64,000 bases of DNA from Ascidia mentula (Eukaryota; Chordata; Ascidiacea; Phlebobranchia; Ascidiidae). Location: NCBI GenBank assembly GCA_947561715.1, contig OX387198.1, positions 15,934,001 through 15,998,000 of the forward strand. Direction: 5' to 3'. Positions 59,977 to 64,000 of the stretch are shown one piece after another. The number at the start of each line of letters is the position of its first letter. Position 1 is the first letter of the stretch. Made by a program: the position numbers and the translations under genes. Under the pieces are notes generated by a model that searched no databases, was not told where the DNA came from, and worked only from the letters and a program-made list of their open reading frames with translations.

Positions 59977-62900
59977 ATGTAAAACCCGCGAAGTTTCGCA
60001 TATTTAGTGCGTGGTGATAATGTTATCACTGAAATAAACTGTTTTCTACGTAAATAACATCATTACACATTACAGTCGCATAAAACAACTCGAGTATTTC
60101 GAAAATGTCACACAATTGTGTCGCAATTTCATTGATGGCTTGTAATATTTAACTAATTTCTTCGGGGGAACCCAAACCAACTTCTGTTTCGTTTTCAAAC
60201 CTAACACGAAAACGAAATTTCCTTTTGCAAAGGTTTTTCGAAACGAAATTTTGTTTTAAAAACCAAAATTTCGTTTCCAATTCCCCTTTGCGGCACACGG
60301 TCAGATTCGTATGTGAAACAAGATCTTTCATCATCTTTTGGCGTAAATAGTGCAGGATTCACTTTATCACGATGAACAATCACGATTTTGCTTTACTTAG
60401 ATGTAAAACCCGCGAAGTTTCGCATATTTAGTGTGTGGTGAGAATGTTATCATTGAAATAAACTGTTTTCTACGTAAATAACATCATTACACTTTACAGT
60501 CGCGTAAAACAACTCGAGTAATTCGAAAATGTCACACAATTGTGTCGCAATTTCATTGATGGCTTGTAATATTTAACTAATTTCTTGGGGGAACCCAAAC
60601 CAACTTCTGTTTCGTTTTCAAACCTAACACGAAAACGAAATTTCCTTTTGCAAAGGTTTTTCGAAACGAAATTTTGCTTTAAAAACCAAAATTTCGTTTC
60701 CAATTCCCCTTTGCGGCACACGGTCAGATTCGTATGTGAAACAAGATCTTTCATCATCTTTTGGCGTAAATAATGCAGGATTCACTTTATCACGATGAAC
60801 AATCACGATTTTGCTTTACTTAGATGTAAAACCCGCGAAGTTTCGCATATTTAGTTTGTGGTGAGAATGTTATCATTGAAATAAACTGTTTTCTACGTAA
60901 ATAACATCATTACACTTTACAGTCGCGTAAAACAACTCGAGTATTTCGAAAATGTCACACAATTGTGACGCAATTTCATTGAGGGCTTGTAATATTTAAC
61001 TAATTTCTTCGGGGAACCCAAACCAACTTCTGTTTCGATTTCAAACCTAACACGAAAACGAAATTTCCTTTTGCAAAGGTTTTTCGAAACGAAATTTTGT
61101 TTTTAAAACCAAAATTTCGTTTCCAATTCCCCTTTGCGGCACACGGTCAGATTCGTATGTGAAACAAGATCTTTCATCATCTTTTGGCGTAAATAGTGCA
61201 GGATTCACTTTATCACGATGATCAATCACGATTTTGCTTTACTTAGATGTAAAACCCGCGAAATTTCGCTTATGTAGTGCGTGGTGATAATGTTATCACT
61301 GAAATAAACTGTTTTCTACGTAAATAACATCATTACACATTACAGTCGCATAAAACAACTCGAGTATTTCGAAAATGTCACACAATTGTGTCGCAATTTC
61401 ATTGATGGCTTGTAATATTTAACTAATTTCTTCGGGGGAACCCAAACCAACTTCTGTTTCGTTTTCAAACCTAACACGAAAACGAAATTTCCTTTTGCAA
61501 AGGTTTTTCGAAACGAAATTTTGTTTTAAAAACCAAAATTTCGTTTCCAATTCCCCTTTGCGGCACACGGTCAGATTCGTATGTGAAACAAGATCTTTCA
61601 TCATCTTTTGGCGTAAATAGTGCAGGATTCACTTTATCACGATGAACAATCACGATTTTGCTTTACTTAGATGTAAAACCCGCGAAGTTTCGCATATTTA
61701 GTGTGTGGTGAGAATGTTATCATTGAAATAAACTGTTTTCTACGTAAATAACATCATTACACTTTACAGTCGCGTAAAACAACTCGAGTAATTCGAAAAT
61801 GTCACACAATTGTGTCGCAATTTCATTGATGGCTTGTAATATTTAACTAATTTCTTGGGGGAACCCAAACCAACTTCTGTTTCGTTTTCAAACCTAACAC
61901 GAAAACGAAATTTCCTTTTGCAAAGGTTTTTCGAAACGAAATTTTGCTTTAAAAACCAAAATTTCGTTTCCAATTCCCCTTTGCGGCACACGGTCAGATT
62001 CGTATGTGAAACAAGATCTTTCATCATCTTTTGGCGTAAATAGTGCAGGATTCACTTTATCACGATGAACAATCACGATTTTGCTTTACTTAGATGTAAA
62101 ACCCGCGAAGTTTCGCATATTTAGTTTGTGGTGAGAATGTTATCATTGAAATAAACTGTTTTCTACGTAAATAACATCATTACACTTTACAGTCGCGTAA
62201 AACAACTCGAGTATTTCGAAAATGTCACACAATTGTGACGCAATTTCATTGAGGGCTTGTAATATTTAACTAATTTCTTCGGGGAACCCAAACCAACTTC
62301 TGTTTCGATTTCAAACCTAACACGAAAACGAAATTTCCTTTTGCAAAGGTTTTTCGAAACGAAATTTTGTTTTTAAAACCAAAATTTCGTTTCCAATTCC
62401 CCTTTGCGGCACACGGTCAGATTCGTATGTGAAACAAGATCTTTCATCATCTTTTGGCGTAAATAGTGCAGGATTCACTTTATCACGATGATCAATCACG
62501 ATTTTGCTTTACTTAGATGTAAAACCCGCGAAATTTCGCTTATGTAGTGCGTGGTGATAATGTTATCACTGAAATAAACTGTTTTCTACGTAAATAACAT
62601 CATTACACATTACAGTCGCATAAAACAACTCGAGTATTTCGAAAATGTCACACAATTGTGTCGCAATTTCATTGATGGCTTGTAATATTTAACTAATTTC
62701 TTCGGGGGAACCCAAACCAACTTCTGTTTCGTTTTCAAACCTAACACGAAAACGAAATTTCCTTTTGCAAAGGTTTTTCGAAACGAAATTTTGTTTTAAA
62801 AACCAAAATTTCGTTTCCAATTCCCCTTTGCGGCACACGGTCAGATTCGTATGTGAAACAAGATCTTTCATCATCTTTTGGCGTAAATAATGCAGGATTC

Positions 62901-64000
62901 ACTTTATCACGATGAACAATCACGATTTTGCTTTACTTAGATGTAAAACCCGCGAAGTTTCGCATATTTAGTTTGTGGTGAGAATGTTATCATTGAAATA
63001 AACTGTTTTCTACGTAAATAACATCATTACACTTTACAGTCGCGTAAAACAACTCGAGTATTTCGAAAATGTCACACAATTGTGACGCAATTTCATTGAG
63101 GGCTTGTAATATTTAACTAATTTCTTCGGGGAACCCAAACCAACTTCTGTTTCGATTTCAAACCTAACACGAAAACGAAATTTCCTTTTGCAAAGGTTTT
63201 TCGAAACGAAATTTTGTTTTTAAAACCAAAATTTCGTTTCCAATTCCCCTTTGCGGCACACGGTCAGATTCGTATGTGAAACAAGATCTTTCATCATCTT
63301 TTGGCGTAAATAGTGCAGGATTCACTTTATCACGATGATCAATCACGATTTTGCTTTACTTAGATGTAAAACCCGCGAAATTTCGCTTATGTAGTGCGTG
63401 GTGATAATGTTATCACTGAAATAAACTGTTTTCTACGTAAATAACATCATTACACATTACAGTCGCATAAAACAACTCGAGTATTTCGAAAATGTCACAC
63501 AATTGTGTCGCAATTTCATTGATGGCTTGTAATATTTAACTAATTTCTTCGGGGGAACCCAAACCAACTTCTGTTTCGTTTTCAAACCTAACACGAAAAC
63601 GAAATTTCCTTTTGCAAAGGTTTTTCGAAACGAAATTTTGTTTTAAAAACCAAAATTTCGTTTCCAATTCCCCTTTGCGGCACACGGTCAGATTCGTATG
63701 TGAAACAAGATCTTTCATCATCTTTTGGCGTAAATAGTGCAGGATTCACTTTATCACGATGAACAATCACGATTTTGCTTTACTTAGATGTAAAACCCGC
63801 GAAGTTTCGCATATTTAGTGTGTGGTGAGAATGTTATCATTGAAATAAACTGTTTTCTACGTAAATAACATCATTACACTTTACAGTCGCGTAAAACAAC
63901 TCGAGTATTTCGAAAATGTCACACAATTGTGTCGCAATTTCATTGATGGCTTGTAATATTTAACTAATTTCTTGGGGGAACCCAAACCAACTTCTGTTTC
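59977..64000. repeat. 423-bp satellite, 9.5 monomers, three-monomer higher-order repeat
   Basis: Monomers start at 59977, 60401, 60824, 61247, 61671, 62094, 62517, 62941, 63364 and 63788 and continue past the window. Three types recur: A (GTGATAATGTTATCAC palindrome), B (GTGTGTGGTGAG, or a close form, with TTGGGGGAACC) and C (TTTGTGGTGAG, GATTTCAAACC). Order A-B-C-A-B-C-A-C-A-B gives a 1270-bp period, with one B missing. Each monomer holds the inverted repeat GAAACGAAATTTTG / CAAAATTTCGTTTC. The ~60-codon open frames repeated here are artefacts of the repeat. Confidence 0.95.

Noticed and set aside
60149-63770. Repeated ~60-codon minus-strand open frames in the 423-bp satellite
   Set aside because: They recur once per monomer, overlap in two frames and span its palindrome; no gene structure.

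Overview
The window looks like a piece of an ascidian (tunicate) genome, probably Ciona or a near relative. The best evidence is a secreted GH9 cellulase with CBM2 modules, a combination typical of tunicates among deuterostomes. AT-rich DNA, many short introns and lineage-type families (ZU5-UPA, CUB arrays, caspase-like proteins) agree. The species call is inference. All gene models below were read by eye from splice signals and phase continuity.

Layout. 1-2710: the 3' part of an old LTR retroelement. 2711-8060: no gene recognised. 8198-19668 (+): a 36-exon cellulase gene whose exons add up to an exactly open 1416-residue frame: signal peptide, four sushi-like modules, Thr/Pro linkers, CBM2, Asn-rich linker, second CBM2, charged helix plus Asn-rich spacer, GH9 catalytic domain. 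22540-23787 (+): a TPR-like protein; degenerate relatives lie at 24.4 kb (+) and 27.5-29.6 kb (-). 32330-39515 (-): a long array of CUB half-domain exons, many followed by GC-AG introns, with a recent internal duplication and a SINE in only one copy. 41604-44048 (-): a ZU5-UPA protein. 44865-46355 (+): a divergently placed caspase-like protein lacking the catalytic His and Cys. 47.0-51.1 kb: degenerate repeats, a head-to-head pair of ~175-bp arrays, and a 70-bp satellite with higher-order structure. 51363-56851 (-): a 15-exon gene, 729 residues, joining C2H2-like fingers, a tyrosine-recombinase-like domain, seven tandemly duplicated 13-14 residue mini-exons and a C-terminal Tudor-like piece. 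57.2-64.0 kb: satellite DNA, older ~865-bp dimers grading into a young 423-bp satellite with a three-monomer higher-order repeat; a hAT-type MITE sits in one dimer, with its empty site present in the neighbouring copy.

How the genes relate. The cellulase reads as a complete extracellular enzyme: cellulose binding by two CBM2 domains, hydrolysis by GH9, and sushi modules for protein or glycan contacts. The ZU5-UPA and pseudo-caspase genes are divergent neighbours from two families that meet in death or inflammatory signalling, so a functional link is possible but unproven. The recombinase-like gene is the most unusual locus: a transposase-type domain in a spliced host-like gene growing by mini-exon duplication.
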